DNA of 64,000 nucleotides from Trichoplusia ni (taxonomy: Eukaryota > Arthropoda > Insecta > Lepidoptera > Noctuidae): the NCBI RefSeq assembly GCF_003590095.1, contig NC_039491.1, positions 3,782,001 through 3,846,000 of the forward strand, in the 5' to 3' direction. Positions 28,501 through 41,600 of the stretch are shown piece by piece. Within the stretch, counting starts at the first letter, position 1. Every line of letters starts with the position of its first letter. The notes beneath the pieces are model-generated. The model saw only the letters and a program-made list of their open reading frames with translations, did not search any database and was not told the origin of the DNA. The translations under genes and the position numbers were made by a program.

Positions 28501-28989
28501 AAAAAGTCTGGCTAACAATCAAATAATTGCTTGAAAAAGGAATAAAAAATATCTATTTTTTTGTTTTTGTACCGAACTCTACGAAATGTATCTACGGAAC
28601 CGCAGACAAAAAACTGTTTAATTAAAGATTGATTGATGAAGACTCGTAAGAAATATCTATCTTTTAATTACGCTCAGCTTAGAAAGCGGCCATTTATTTA
28701 CCGCTTTATCTTCTTTCATTTGTTATTTAAACCAACTACTACACCATCACTTGAAAGTAAATGTGAGAATGTAATTTAAGAATTGAATGTGCTATATAAT
28801 TTTCATTAAATACTTTTGCTATGTCGGGGGTGCAAGTCAAATATTTTAATTTTTGTAAAGTTATACATATAGCAAAGCTATTTTCTAAAACATAGGCAAA
28901 GGCCTTATTTGTAACTAAGGGAACCTAAACGAAGGTTTAAAATAATCTTTGTAGTACTAACGATAGAATATTTTTTACATAAAATAAAC
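22549..28989. other. Non-coding stretch, nothing gene-like seen
   Basis: AT-rich sequence with only short random-looking frames. A family C fragment lies near 23835. At about 25660-25760 there is a cluster of TACG/CTACG motifs (CTCGTAGGCATTCGTAGCACG) resembling a palindromic patch near 28995-29060, perhaps an eroded shared element. Confidence 0.5.
23835..23965. repeat. Degenerate dispersed repeat, family C (weak)
   Basis: Contains TTGTGAAAGAGAGACAACGC and a following TAGTGCTGTCCCACTTCTA block, matching the spacing but only partly the sequence of family C copies elsewhere in the window. Confidence 0.3.
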
Positions 28990-28994
28990 TCATA

Positions 28995-29480
28995 AATGAT
29001 TGGAGCTACGACGTTTCAGCTACGCGCCTACGCAGAATTCGTAGGCGTTGTTGACCTTACGAAATACAAATACGTTTACTGTATTACGTACCTAATAAGC
29101 ACACTTACCAGAATCTGAGGGCACGGCAGTGCCCCTGCCAAGTCTCGAGCAAAACGGGCACGGCCGTACCATCTTTTCTCGAAGCGATTCGCGGCTGTTT
29201 CGCCCCCCCTGTATCTTCGACGTGGACAAAGCTAGGAGTTTAGCTTTTCGGGGAATAATAGTAGGCATTAGAACAAGCTTAAGTTCGAAATTACATGCCA
29301 ATTGAATTAATGGTTTAGGAGTTACGGTCGATCAAAGTTACACCATTTTGTCACTCACTGACTCACTGACTCACTGACTCACTGACAGATCATCAAAAAT
29401 CTAAGGTACTTCTAGCAGACTTAGAAACTTCAAATTTTGCACCAAGATAGGTCCTTAGCCACATATAAAGGAAAAATTAT
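28995..29480. repeat. Repeat-like patch with hairpins and an 8-bp microsatellite
   Basis: Begins with CTACG-rich palindromic sequence (29000-29060). It then has a perfect hairpin, GGGCAC-GGCA-GTGCCC, at 29119-29134, a GC-rich block up to 29230, and a tandem run of ACTCACTG units at about 29351-29386. It continues with AGATCATCAAAAATCTAAGG. This combination is familiar from lepidopteran genomes, but I cannot name the family. Boundaries are approximate. Confidence 0.45.
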
Positions 29481-29748
29481 AAAAACATTAAAAAATAATA
29501 TGCCATAGAAAACAATTTTATATTTGCGGTTTGGCAAGAACATTATGTATGGATTTTGACTGCATTGTTAACTTTGTTCGTTGTTTAAGTACCTATTCAA
29601 TTGGATGAATACATACATAGAATAGAAAAGAATAATATAAATGTAATACACAGACTATCATTAATACAAATTAATACATAAAATTCATAATTCATTAAAT
29701 TAATAAAGCTAAAACTCCATTGTATTGCGATAAATATTGTATGCGCGC

Positions 29749-30144
29749 TCGATAGATGGCGTTGTACGTGTCTGAATCGCGCTATGGTTTCGTTACAAAG
29801 CGCAGTCTAAGTAGTACTTCAGAATAATTCGATAATTTTCATTTGATAGCGCCACCTGTCTATGAAAAACCATTTCGAAACTAAAAAATATTGTAGTGAT
29901 AATTGATATTCGGAGAACTTTACGTGTTATTTAGTTTAGTTTAGCTATAGTTTGTAAGTTAGTAGATATATATATGCATATATATATAAGTTTAAGCTTG
30001 TTTACATTAGAAGTAACGAAGTCTCAGAGAAGAAACAAAAGAGATAGAGATAGAGAATGGGTTCTAAGCAAAGCAGTAGCTGAAGTCCTAGAAATTATGA
30101 CACCTAAAAAAAAGAAAGAAATACACTTACAAAAAATAAATGAG
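29749..30144 (+). repeat. Repeat-like leader next to the inverted repeat, with short lysine-rich frame
   Basis: ATAGATGGCGTTG at about 29752 and GATAGCGCCACCTGTCTAT at about 29846 are imperfect complements, making a foldback. It is followed by a TATATATA-rich segment (29966-29990). A frame opening at 29974 (84 codons, stop at 30226-30228) has a basic, protein-like middle part, with KSQRRNKRDRDRE near its start and MTPKKKKEIHLQKINEIPPK later, and runs into the left arm of the inverted repeat. Whether it is a real or former coding exon is undecided. Confidence 0.35.
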
Positions 30145-30334
30145 ATCCCACCAAAAACATTAAATGTAAAAAAATGCCAAGTCTCTCGATGCACTCTTTC
30201 CATCGTAAAAAGTTTTGAGATCTCATAGAAGCCAAGTCCTATTCAAAATATTTTGTAGTTATAAATCAACATTTAGTAATTGTATCAATAGTTTTCTTTA
30301 TATTATAATTATAGTGACTTGGCAATGAGCACAA
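30145..30334 (+). repeat. Left arm of a perfect 190-bp inverted repeat
   Basis: This arm begins ATCCCACCAAAAACATTAAA and ends GGCAATGAGCACAA. Read by eye it is the exact reverse complement of 30651-30840 over all 190 bases; identity stops sharply at both ends. The arms are separated by a 316-bp spacer without a recognisable gene. No terminal duplication was seen outside the arms. Confidence 0.9.
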
Positions 30335-30650
30335 ATTAAAAGCTGCTTGATGCCTGGAATTATGTGCAAATGTTACTGACGAGACCAGTGATCAGATTAT
30401 TTGTTATGTGTGAATCATGATGGTCACTACCGACTACATGCTCCAATACAATAATTAAGAATACCTTACGGGCCATCGCTTTATGAAAGTAAATGAATCG
30501 AGAGTACACTAAGACTGACTGCCGTTGCCGAAATTCGGTTGGGACGACACGGATAAACCAAAAGAAAATTAATTTTGTGATATTAATGTTTACGCATGCG
30601 GTGTGTGTAACTTTCAACTCCTACAAATATGCCGTTTTATTTGTTTCTTC

Positions 30651-30840
30651 TTGTGCTCATTGCCAAGTCACTATAATTATAATATAAAGAAAACTATTGA
30701 TACAATTACTAAATGTTGATTTATAACTACAAAATATTTTGAATAGGACTTGGCTTCTATGAGATCTCAAAACTTTTTACGATGGAAAGAGTGCATCGAG
30801 AGACTTGGCATTTTTTTACATTTAATGTTTTTGGTGGGAT
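30651..30840 (-). repeat. Right arm of the perfect 190-bp inverted repeat
   Basis: Begins TTGTGCTCATTGCCAAGTC and ends TTTTTGGTGGGAT; exact complement of 30145-30334. A transcript crossing both arms would fold into a long perfect duplex with a 316-base loop. The lack of any mismatch implies recent duplication, gene conversion, or an assembly or library artefact. Confidence 0.9.
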
Positions 30841-32628
30841 TTGATTTAACAGAAAATTAATTCTATAGGTTCTTTCGCATCTACAATGATTAAGTAAAAA
30901 ATCAAGCGTTCATGCAAGAAACACATTAAAATTCAAATAAACTGGGAACACAGCACTGAGTGACGTAATTTTGAATGTAAAGCAGTCGTTTGTAGTTTTA
31001 CAGTCACGCTACTCAAATAGTAATTGATAAAGGAAATTAGATTGTTAAGTTTGCACTTAAGTACATACTTTAACCTAATGAAACTTGAAGGCCAACAGAA
31101 AGAGCAAGAAAAAATATTTTGAAATAAAAAAACATTTTCCCATCCCTTATTTCAAGGATGCCAACTATTTCAGTCTTGTAGTATGTGTAGCAATTTAAGG
31201 ATCAAACCCTACGATATTTTTCCTTTATCCAGCGGCCGTATTCAAACAAATTGTTTAAATTTTATAAGAAATCGTACCGATCTCGCTGCTACGGAAACTA
31301 TCGTGGGTCCGGTCGTTACATGAACGATACACTGTCTATCGATACACGTTACCCTCTAGTATATAGATAATGGTTGCGTCCCTTTGTCCGTTTATCTATT
31401 AAACGTCCGCGCACACCAGGACAGTTACTGTCTCTCTATTACCGATATAAAGTTGCTGGTTTAATATTAGATACTCGAATTTCAAACACAGATACTTTAC
31501 TTTTAGATTTTACTCAAAATTTATATGATATAACTAAATCGCTGCTTATGTTTCTAAGCGTGAGTTTCAAGAACAATGAACCGATTTCGCCTATTCTTTT
31601 AAAGAATATACCTTAGACATAGACTAAAAACACAAAAAGAATGTTAGTATTTACTTAGTTAAATAGTTTATTACGCTTCGACTGCTTAATAATTAGTAAT
31701 ATTAAGCTGATTGTCATAAAATTTGTTGCGAGGGTCATTTCAAACCTAAGAAATATCTCACCGTTTCCTTGGATGAAGTCACTCAGTGACGTAACTGAAT
31801 GTTTGAAAAACGGCAATTTCTCTATAAAACGTCAAAAAGTGTTTTGTTTTCAAAGTTTACTTTATTCGTCAATAACAATTCAAATGAAAACCCCTACGAT
31901 AATTGTGTCTCTTGGGCACGACGTACGCACATACATGTGTCCTAATGGTTTACCTGATGTTAAACATTTACAGTCGCCCTTAACATAAAGGTACACTCGA
32001 ATATTGATGAGGCGGTTACGTACGCTCTCCTCAAGTGCCAGTATAGTAAGCCTTCCGATGTAAAGACAACATTAAACTCTTTAATTTTCTTATAAGCGCC
32101 TTACAACGTTACTTGATCGGGTAATGGAGCGCACAAATTCCGAAAAGAACTATAGATAGAAGATTATTAAAGAGGAAAATGGAAAGAAACAAACTCGGTT
32201 CCTTGAGTTTCGAGATTAAGAACAGCTGCTATTATTCCACCGACGAGAACCTCTTTATTTTGTGTTTTTTGTGTCTAGATTTTACTGCTCGGCTACAGGA
32301 ACTTTTGTTGAGATTATATTTATCCTGTAAACATCTAGACAACAGCCGTTATTATTGTATTGTTTATGTTATTACGGTAGTTAAAAGAATTTTCAAAAAT
32401 ATTAGTTGTTAATTTGTGTCTGGAGTTTTATGACTATCAAGTATAACAATTATTTATTAACTGCCCTTATGGTTTAAACTATGGTTAATATCTCAAGTGT
32501 ACGTATATCCTCCCAAAAAAAAACAGCCTATAAAATGTATTTCTGTGAAATTATATACATGATAATACAGCCTCTAAAACTTATTTTGTTAATCAGCATA
32601 TATAAATGACTCTTCTTTCTCCCATCAG
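30841..32628. other. Non-coding stretch before the receptor's first coding exon
   Basis: No exon recognised. The last 20 bases (TTCTTTCTCCCATCAG-type tract ending at 32628) form a good polypyrimidine tract and AG acceptor for the exon that follows, so at least part of this stretch is an intron of the receptor gene. Confidence 0.6.
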
Positions 32629-32638
32629 GTCCGGTCCC

Positions 32639-32653
32639 ATGCTACCATGCTAG
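32639..32653 (+). CDS. Overlapping upstream ORF of the tachykinin receptor
   Basis: ATG CTA CCA TGC TAG: four codons and a stop, starting 8 bases before the receptor's ATG at 32647 and ending inside its second and third codons, in another frame. If the mRNA contains this exon as drawn, ribosomes that use the first ATG terminate past the receptor start, which would lower receptor translation. There is no evidence beyond the sequence. Confidence 0.35.
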   Translation: MLPC

Positions 32654-35600
32654 ACGATCTCGTGCCGACGATAGCGGCCAACAGAACCACCGCTCCTGGT
32701 GCTGACCACGGCTTCTTCGTCACCTTCTACGATGAGGTCAACAACAGATACGTTAACAACTCACAGAATTTTACAGAGGTAAGAAATACTCAATCGTACC
32801 TACAAATTGATAGGAGATAAATAAATAAGAAGTATTCATGTACTCCGCTAATAAATAAAATAGACCAAAGAATTTTTTGAGTTGGTATTCTTAATAGTTT
32901 TATCGGTATTTCGTGCTTGTAAACCTTGTTGATAGGTGTGTTCCTAATTTAAAACGGTTTTTCTAAGACAGGCCATTTGACTTTTCCCTAAACCACAACC
33001 CTGTATGTAGCCTGCATGCTATGTTCACAAATCTATTCGAATCTACTAAATTAACAAAAAAAACAGTGGGTTTACAGTCCTTACAGACTAAGACCTGACT
33101 AAGAATGACTACGAATGTGTTGCTAAAATCCAAAAAAAAAAATTTTTGGAATAATGAGTATTTACGTGTACCTTTTTTAATTAGAATTCAGTCATAGGCT
33201 GCCATCATTCATCACCTTTGTTTATATAACCTCAACCTTTTCTGATATGTTTGCTCATCAAGGCTACTTTATTTTTATCATCCGCAGCGGTGGACATCGA
33301 TCATCATTTTTAATCTCAATTCGATTTGCGGAAATGTGATCGAGCTCGAAGTACGCTTATAATAATCACCTCATACAAAGCCATGCTATATTTATAAATG
33401 TCGGTCTCTGGAAAGAACAGTTTAAATGAAGTGGCTGCACTAAGCGACACATTTATACCTGCGCTTAGTATTTTATTGCATAAAGATGTGTTTTTCATTC
33501 AAATGTTAAAGTCTTATGCAGCTGATGTGCAGTAAAACAATCTTACGTGTTTTTTACTCTTGTTTCTCTAGTTTCTGCTTGAAAACTATTCTGCTACGTT
33601 ATTACCCGATTACGAGCCAGACTTTGCGAAAGTGTTTGGATTTCTTGGTTAAGTTCTCTGTCATGAAGAGTGTTTGTATTCCATTGATATATTAGCCTGC
33701 TTAAGTACGTTTTGAGAATTGTTAAGTCTTTTCATAATAATCTTGAACATTTTTAAACGAACCTGTGCTATTTACGTTTGTTTATTCTTTAAATCGGACT
33801 GACCCACAACTTTGTTAAGGCATCTTCTTCCAAAAGTTTTCCGTTTTTTGCGAGGTCTCTCCACGTTCGCAACCACATAACGGACTAAACCATCATACCA
33901 CGATGGGTCACGAATCTTCGTCTCAATGTCTTCCTCCTAATTAATACCCGTCCTGTCCTGTCTAACTCCTACATTAATACGTGGTGTGTAATTTAAGTAA
34001 CATAGAAGCACTATACATTTAACTACCCACACTCTGGTAACTACTAGCTTCAAAATATTCACAATTTACTTTGACAAAATCCCTTACGAGGCAACGTTCT
34101 CTTATCTCGCCGTCTTTATCTATGCTGACGCGGGAAACTGTTAAAAGCGTCGAATGAATGAAAGAGATTCAGTTCAATCCAAGACCTTTACCCACCTTAG
34201 GTGTTAAGTCTAGATAGAACGAAATCTAGCGATGGACGCTAAAAGGTTTTTAGCTTATGAAGAAAATTACAATTTTTGCAGGTAGTCTGAAAATACTGGA
34301 ATGAAATGAAATAATTTATTCTGCAAATAGCTGAAGTCGACATTTCCTTGCTGGCTATCCTACTTGCTCTTTTTATTATATCTATACTTTATACATTTTG
34401 AACCAATTTATATAATACATATGATTGCATAGTGTATACATTTCAAAAAAATCAGAAGGTCGTCAATTCTTTTTAGGTTTATCAGGTCCAATTTTAATAA
34501 AAAAAAATCCTTTCTAACGTTTTAAACTGAGTAATTCTCATTATTTGAATATAAACTAAACAATTCTGACCTAATTCTTGGCCATCAAAATATAACACGA
34601 CATTAAATAAGACTGCGTATATATCAACACGCAATGCTTACACGACATTGTTTTGTCATCACGTGCCGACGCATTATAATTATAATTAGCATACAAACAA
34701 AGAGATATTAATATGTGACAGTAACTACGTGATTCTAGACAGTTTAGAACGTGAAACGTCAATTTATGCTAACTATAGATACAATAGGTTATGATATATA
34801 GCTCATATAAATACATATAATTAAAGTATGTTGTTGTAATGTGTTGACAAAAATACGCGAAACAAAACTCTACTAGTTGCCCACTTTCCCAAAGATACAT
34901 CCTTGATTTTTTAGGTTGTAGTAAAAAACGGCTCCCTCAATAAAGAGTATAATTCTGGCGTCGCGAGGGGTTTTCAAGCATTCAAGCCACACTGCACAAA
35001 GAAACAGACTAGACTCAGGACAAGCATTCGTGGATCACACAAATGCTTGTCCTACGCGGGGATCAAACCCGCGACACGTCGCGCTGTGTTTTTCATATGG
35101 TGACCCATTCGGCTATCCATGGATTGAGTCCATAGTCCAAAAGTGAAGTATTCGTAAACTGTCACGACAGCCCTCAAGGCTTTCGTTTGACGACTTGTAC
35201 GTGAAACATTGCCACAAAACGCTATTTAAAATGCAGGCTCGCTTAAATAAAAGCAAGTCTCCCTAGTTAAAAACAAAGGTTATTCATAGGTACCTATTTA
35301 CAGTTTTTAAAATCATTTTTCCCTTTGTTTAGGCTTACCAGTCCTTCATCCTACCATGGTGGCGGCAAGTGCTGTGGACGGTGCTGTTCGCCGGCATGGT
35401 GGTCGTGGCCACCGTCGGGAACCTCGTCGTCATATGGATAGTGATGGCCAACAAGCGGATGAGGAGCGTCACCAATTACTTCTTAGGTAAGAACTTTACT
35501 TTTTTTCCTACAATTTTTATGAAATTCATACTACTGGGTGTGTTGTTAGTAATGGTATATATACTTTTTAGGGCTTTGTGATCTTCTGTTGGATTGTCAT

Positions 35601-38600
35601 GTAAATAAACTTAAAATTAACAACGAATAATTTTTAGTTAATAGCTCCTTTAATAGCGAAAACGTTTTTCTTTCATAAAAATCACTAAAGCATAAATTAA
35701 GCTTTATACACCGTTTAACGACGATAGCTTCATTCTACTTATTATTATGGAATTTGAATAAACAGTTAAAGTTCCAAACTCTTTTGAAAGTCTGAAATTA
35801 TCATACACTCGCCACAAAAACAGTTAAAAATAAATTTCCATAAAAACTTTTTGGTAAAAACGAGGTAAGGAGCGAAACACAATTCATTTAAAGCTTGTAT
35901 GCAAAACCGAGACGTTGCTAACACAATTTGTAAATGTTCCGAGAAAGCGCACTCCTACATCATTGTTTGTAATTAATACAGACATGCTTTCGCTGCTTTA
36001 ACTAAGAATACGTTAAAATAACGTAGGTATTCCTGTGATGGTGTTTTAAAAGAGCTTTTTGTTTTACTTTTTCTTTAATTCCCACGTTTTTATAAACTCA
36101 CTTCCTTGTTTGTTTGTTTGTATGTTTGTATGTTTTTTTTTCGTTCCGGTTGGATTTTGAGGCACTTCCCGATAAGCTAGCAGTCTGAATTTTTAGGGGT
36201 AGCTTCAATGACGTTTAAAAACGTGGGTATTTAGAAATTTGAAATCTATTTTTCTTTTATAAACTCTTCCCGCTCTTACTAATTTAATTTTTGTTTCTTG
36301 AAGGGTTTAGCATTATTTATGTAATTCAGATTGAATCACTCGCAAACACAAGTTAAATTAAATGTCATCATTATTTAGTAACAAGATCAAAAAAGAAAAT
36401 TAAAATCAAAGCAAGGAGCACAAATATTACTGGAATTATTCAAGCTGTGATTAGATACATGTCATACGTAGATTAACCGTTTTTAACACCCAAGTGTAGG
36501 ATTAACTCCGTAAGCCCGGTCTCACATGATTAAGAGCTTTTGTTTGTGAATGATACGGTTACCTTTTTAACCGACTTCAAAAAAAGGAGGAGGTTCTCAA
36601 TTCGACTGTATTTTTTTTTTCACATTAAAATCCTGGTGTTGACAGTTTAGGCCGTCTCAACCTACCTTTTCTGACCCTAGCTGCATTCTGTACTTTTACC
36701 TGCATATAAAATGTAAGTTGTGTGGTAATCTAGTATATGAGCTACCACCGCACCAAATTCCATTAAGATTGGTCCATTAGTTCAAGCGTGAAGCGGCGAC
36801 AAACATATACAAACTCAAAAACTAAACACATGTTTTTCTCTAAACAATTCTGCCTAATTCGATTACAAGTCATCCTCAAATAAATTAAATTCTATTTTCT
36901 TCCGCAGTGAACCTATCGGTAGCAGACGCGATGGTGTCGACCTTGAACGTGACCTTCAACTTCACCTACATGCTGAACTCTGATTGGCCATTCGGACACT
37001 TCTACTGCAAGTTCTGCCAGTTCATAGCAGTGCTTAGCATTTCGGCATCCGTGTTCACATTACTGGCAATAAGCGTGGACAGGTGAGTCACGAAAGAAAT
37101 AGCCTTTTCTCTTTTTTTATGAAAAATAAATTGTTACCTATCTAATTATTAATGTTGTGTCCGCATAGATTTATAACATATCAGCTGTCATAATAATTGT
37201 TTATGCGTTTATAACCGTATCCTTTATTCTCATATAACAAAGTTATTGAACTATTATAACCGTGGTTACTTTGTTTAAATTTAAATCACTTTTGTGTAAA
37301 TAAGTTAGAAATACTTCCTGGTAAACGAAGAATTAATTCAAGCTACAAAGATAACCAGTAACTCTACGTTGTAGTGTAAATAAATTTGCTTCAGTTTACC
37401 AAATTTCATGTACCAACATAAATAAAAGCTAACCCCAAAAGTGAGAATTCAACTACAACCCGAGTTTGTTTTCAGTTATTTTTGAAAGCAAACGTTACAA
37501 ATTACATTTATGAAATTTTAACTAACAAACAGCAATTTCATCTTCCATAGATGCAGTACGAAACTCAAGCAAATAATTAATGTTTTCATCTGCGCTATAA
37601 GTCAAATACTATATAAGTCGTTCCAGTTTCACTATACCTCTTAGAAGTTTCAGTCTGTCTTTTATAGATGCGAATCAAAACAAGAAAAATTTTCAAGCGA
37701 ATTTGGGTAGATGCCTCAATAGAAAAACATGTAATGTCCGTTTTTATGAAATACACGTTCAATTTTGTACACTAAACAAATAAATAAAATCAATAAATTT
37801 ATTCTTAAAACCGAGCCCTAGTATTATTGGGACACCTATTTTCAAAGAATGAGTCCTAACAGAGGAAATCCATTACCTGTATTCGTTGTCGCAGCTTTTA
37901 GCGGCCGCGTCCTTGTCACCACGCCCCGTTTCCATCTTCCTACACTTATAATGTTAGGTTGGGCATCATATTATTTAAGTTAAGGAAATATACTACTAGG
38001 CTTAGGCAACAATCAGGGCGGACTATCAACACCTCTTGGATTTTAAAATTAGAAACTGCAGTCGTGGAAGGCAGAACAGATCTTCGACATTGTAGACCGA
38101 TACAACTTCGTATGGTTTCAACGAAAATTCTCCAAGAAAAAAACGAGACTACGCTTCGAATTCTACTAACCAAAAGCCATTTAATATTCCACATTTCTGT
38201 AAATCGTAAATTCTCTTCCAAGCAATAATAGTTCGGGGAACACTAAACGCCTCCAAAAATATTTATGGTACCTAAATAAATATTAAGAAATCACACAAGT
38301 ACCTTTTTATCCGAGAAACATGCTCTGAATCTAAACGGGTAAAATAACTCATTGCTTTCTCGGATTGGAGTCCAAAGAAAGACAGAATAGCAATGTAGAA
38401 AATTTATTTTTACTGGCAGGTCGTTTGAATCAAGTATTAAAAAATATTACCGTGGATAGCTTCGAGATTTTCGGCTGGATTCAGAGTTACTGCATATTTA
38501 CTGGCATTTTGGCTTATTACACCAGGTCAAAAGTATCTCTTAAAAACTATCTATAACATTAGATGCGTCCAAATTATTGATCGCCAAGAAAGTTTTTATA

Positions 38601-41600
38601 TTTTTCTTAGATGAATGTATCAAGGTACATCTTTTAAAATTGTGAAAATGATATTTCGATAGATATTCAGACTCATATCATTGTCAATTTCACCGGAACA
38701 AGTAAACATTCATACAACAAAATATAATTCACACTAACCATTCCTTTCCGAAACATAGTTTTATTTTCTACTTGTATCCTGTTTATACCTTTCCATCACT
38801 CACATTTGTTTAGATACGTGGCCATAATGAGTCCGCTACGACCTCGGCTGGGCAAACGCGCGACGCTGGGCATCACCGCCGCCATCTGGGTGTGGAGCTC
38901 CATCCTCAGCACTCCCAACCTGGTCTACTTCACTACGGATATGGACTACTTGCCAGACGGAACGATAAGGTATACACACCTAAGCCCATTACAAACATTT
39001 TAAATCGAAGCGGAAATTTTCTCTGTCCAGAAATTTGCATCGAGAGTCGCTTTAACATTGAAGCGTTCACGAAACAATCACATCTATGGATATTTTTAAT
39101 GATTGCAAAAAAAAATCACAAAAAAACAAGGCTGAAATCGGAAGTACAAAGAAGCTTTTAGTTAAATTTCACAATTAAATTCTCGGTGGCAGTACGTATT
39201 CCCTTAAAACGTCGGCACTCACAAAAACTATTATCTACGAGACTATAAAATGTTTTATGTTGGAACTTTGTCAAGTTAATACTCTGCTTCACAGACGGGT
39301 GTGCTTCCCGGAATGGCCTGATGGCATTACTACCATGTCACAGCTGGAATATTGGTAAGTATCAATAGTTAAACTTTATGTTTGTAGAAATTGATTCTAA
39401 TATCAACTGAGCAAATGACAAACTTTACTATACTTGTATATGAGGTAACTTAACAAATAGAGTTTCGAATTCTTTAAAACAATATAACTTCTAAAATAAA
39501 TTTATGCCCCTTTAATGATTTTGACGTCGAACTCAAGACACTTAGGATGCCCTATAGACTGAAGAAAAACGCTCCAAACACTGCTATACATCGTTTTTTA
39601 TTTTCTTTTTAGTAAAAATACTAGAATATACACGTCCCTCTGCTGGGCACGGGCCTCTTTCCGTGTATGGATCATTGAAGGGTTGAGCATTGATCATTCA
39701 TTTATTATTAGATGTTAAGATTCTTTAATTAAGTTAGGTTTTCTAGTAAAAAATTGTTTCGTTCCCAGGTACAACGTGGCATTTATGGTGCTAACATACT
39801 TCCTACCCATCATGTCCATGACGTACACTTACTCGAGGGTCGGCGTTGAGCTCTGGGGCTCGCAGTCAATCGGAGAGTGTACTCAAAGACAACTGGACAA
39901 TGTTAAAAGCAAACGAAGGGTAAGATTCTTTTTAACAAGAAACTTTCCAAATTAAAATCAAACCTTTTAGCATGGAGCCTTTTCAGGCCGATGTAATTTT
40001 TTTTTTCTCCTTAACTTTTGATACATTTGACAAAATCGTTTATTTTGTAAAGCAGTATTGTCATGTCTCATGTGGTATGTACGCGAGTAAGGTACAGCGC
40101 GTTGCTTTGATTTATTAGAAATTCGTTTAAGGTATCTTAATTACATATCACCATTTTTTAACATCGTTTACGTAACGTATTTATTACACGTCGCGACATG
40201 AACGGTTATATTCGTTTTGGTTCATCAAATATTGTCTCAAATCAAACTTATTTAGACAGAAATTGTGTTGTTGGATCGAAAAATTCCATCAAAAATTAAA
40301 TAAAGGGTTAATGGAAGTCCTTCTAACTAAAACCATCTCTGATCGAACTTATCACTTACAGCAATGAATTCGTAATTCGCACTTTTACGAGTACTTTTTT
40401 TCCACTCTTTCATAATTTATTGGCTTGTGATCTATTAACAGCTATAGACTCGATCCAATTTTCACTCCCTTCATTATCGATCCGAGTAAAGCCTTAAAAG
40501 TTTCAAAGCTTATTAAAATTTCATCCTTGTTTTAATAAATTTGCTTCTAACTCCTCAGCGGTTACAACGACCGCAATTCAAGAGCCTTCTTTAAGCCCCA
40601 TTCAAATATTATTCAGTGTAAAAGAAACATCACATTTTTGTCAGTTGTTTTGCTTATTTTAAATTTGAATGGAGGTTGAATGTGTTCTCTGTGTCCGATT
40701 CTTGTTTCCTTTTTTGTAAATTGGCTTTTCTCAGGTTTCACGGTATTTGAGTTAATTGAATGCGCTGGCCGGAATTTGTCACTACGTATTAAAGGTTTCC
40801 GTGTCTTTCTCTCCCAATATATTGCCAATTGAGATGTACGTAGGATAGTCAATGGGATTTGGAACATTTCCGTATATCATTTCAATCATTCGATGAAATT
40901 AAGCCGACTTCCATATTTTATCCATGTGTTATGCTCTGTCTAATTTCCCTTATTTTTCAACAGGTAGTGAAGATGATGATAGTAGTTGTAGTAATTTTCG
41001 CTGTCTGCTGGCTGCCGTTCCACGTATATTTCTTGGTGACATCATACTACCCGGACGTTGTCAACTACACGCACATTCAAGAGATTTACCTGGGCATATA
41101 CTGGCTGGCCATGAGCAATTCCATGTATAATCCCATTATTTACTGTTGGATGAACTCCAAGTAAGTTTTTAGCTCTGTCAAACTTTTATAATGTAAGTAT
41201 GATTATGTTTTCCCAACCACAAATAAACGGCTTGTGAAATCTAAACGTTATTGGGCGAACCATTTTTGGATTTCTCCTTTTGTCAGAAAAAAATCGCCAA
41301 TTTTTTTCTTGTGTCAGCAAAATCGAATGTTTTATATAAATCTGTTTGAATTCACTGAATCAATCATTTTGGACCCTAAGATAAATTACTCTCAACTTCA
41401 CGACAGAAACTTTAGTAAATTAGGGTCCAGATGTCAAAGTTTTACAGATACCTGCAAACTTATTTCCATTTAAATAATAGTCGTCGTGAAACGTTAATTA
41501 TGTAGCAAGAATCGTTAAATTAGTTTGCAGCTAAGTAGGTTAATTTTCAGCTTCAACATTTACAATTTAATTATAGGGATGTAATCGAAGGTTAAATTAA

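Noticed and set aside
29351..29386. CRISPR-like direct repeats
   Set aside because: Contiguous 8-bp microsatellite units without spacers.
31374..31616. 80-codon plus-strand frame starting after a TATA-like stretch
   Set aside because: No family resemblance, AT-rich second half, no splice evidence.
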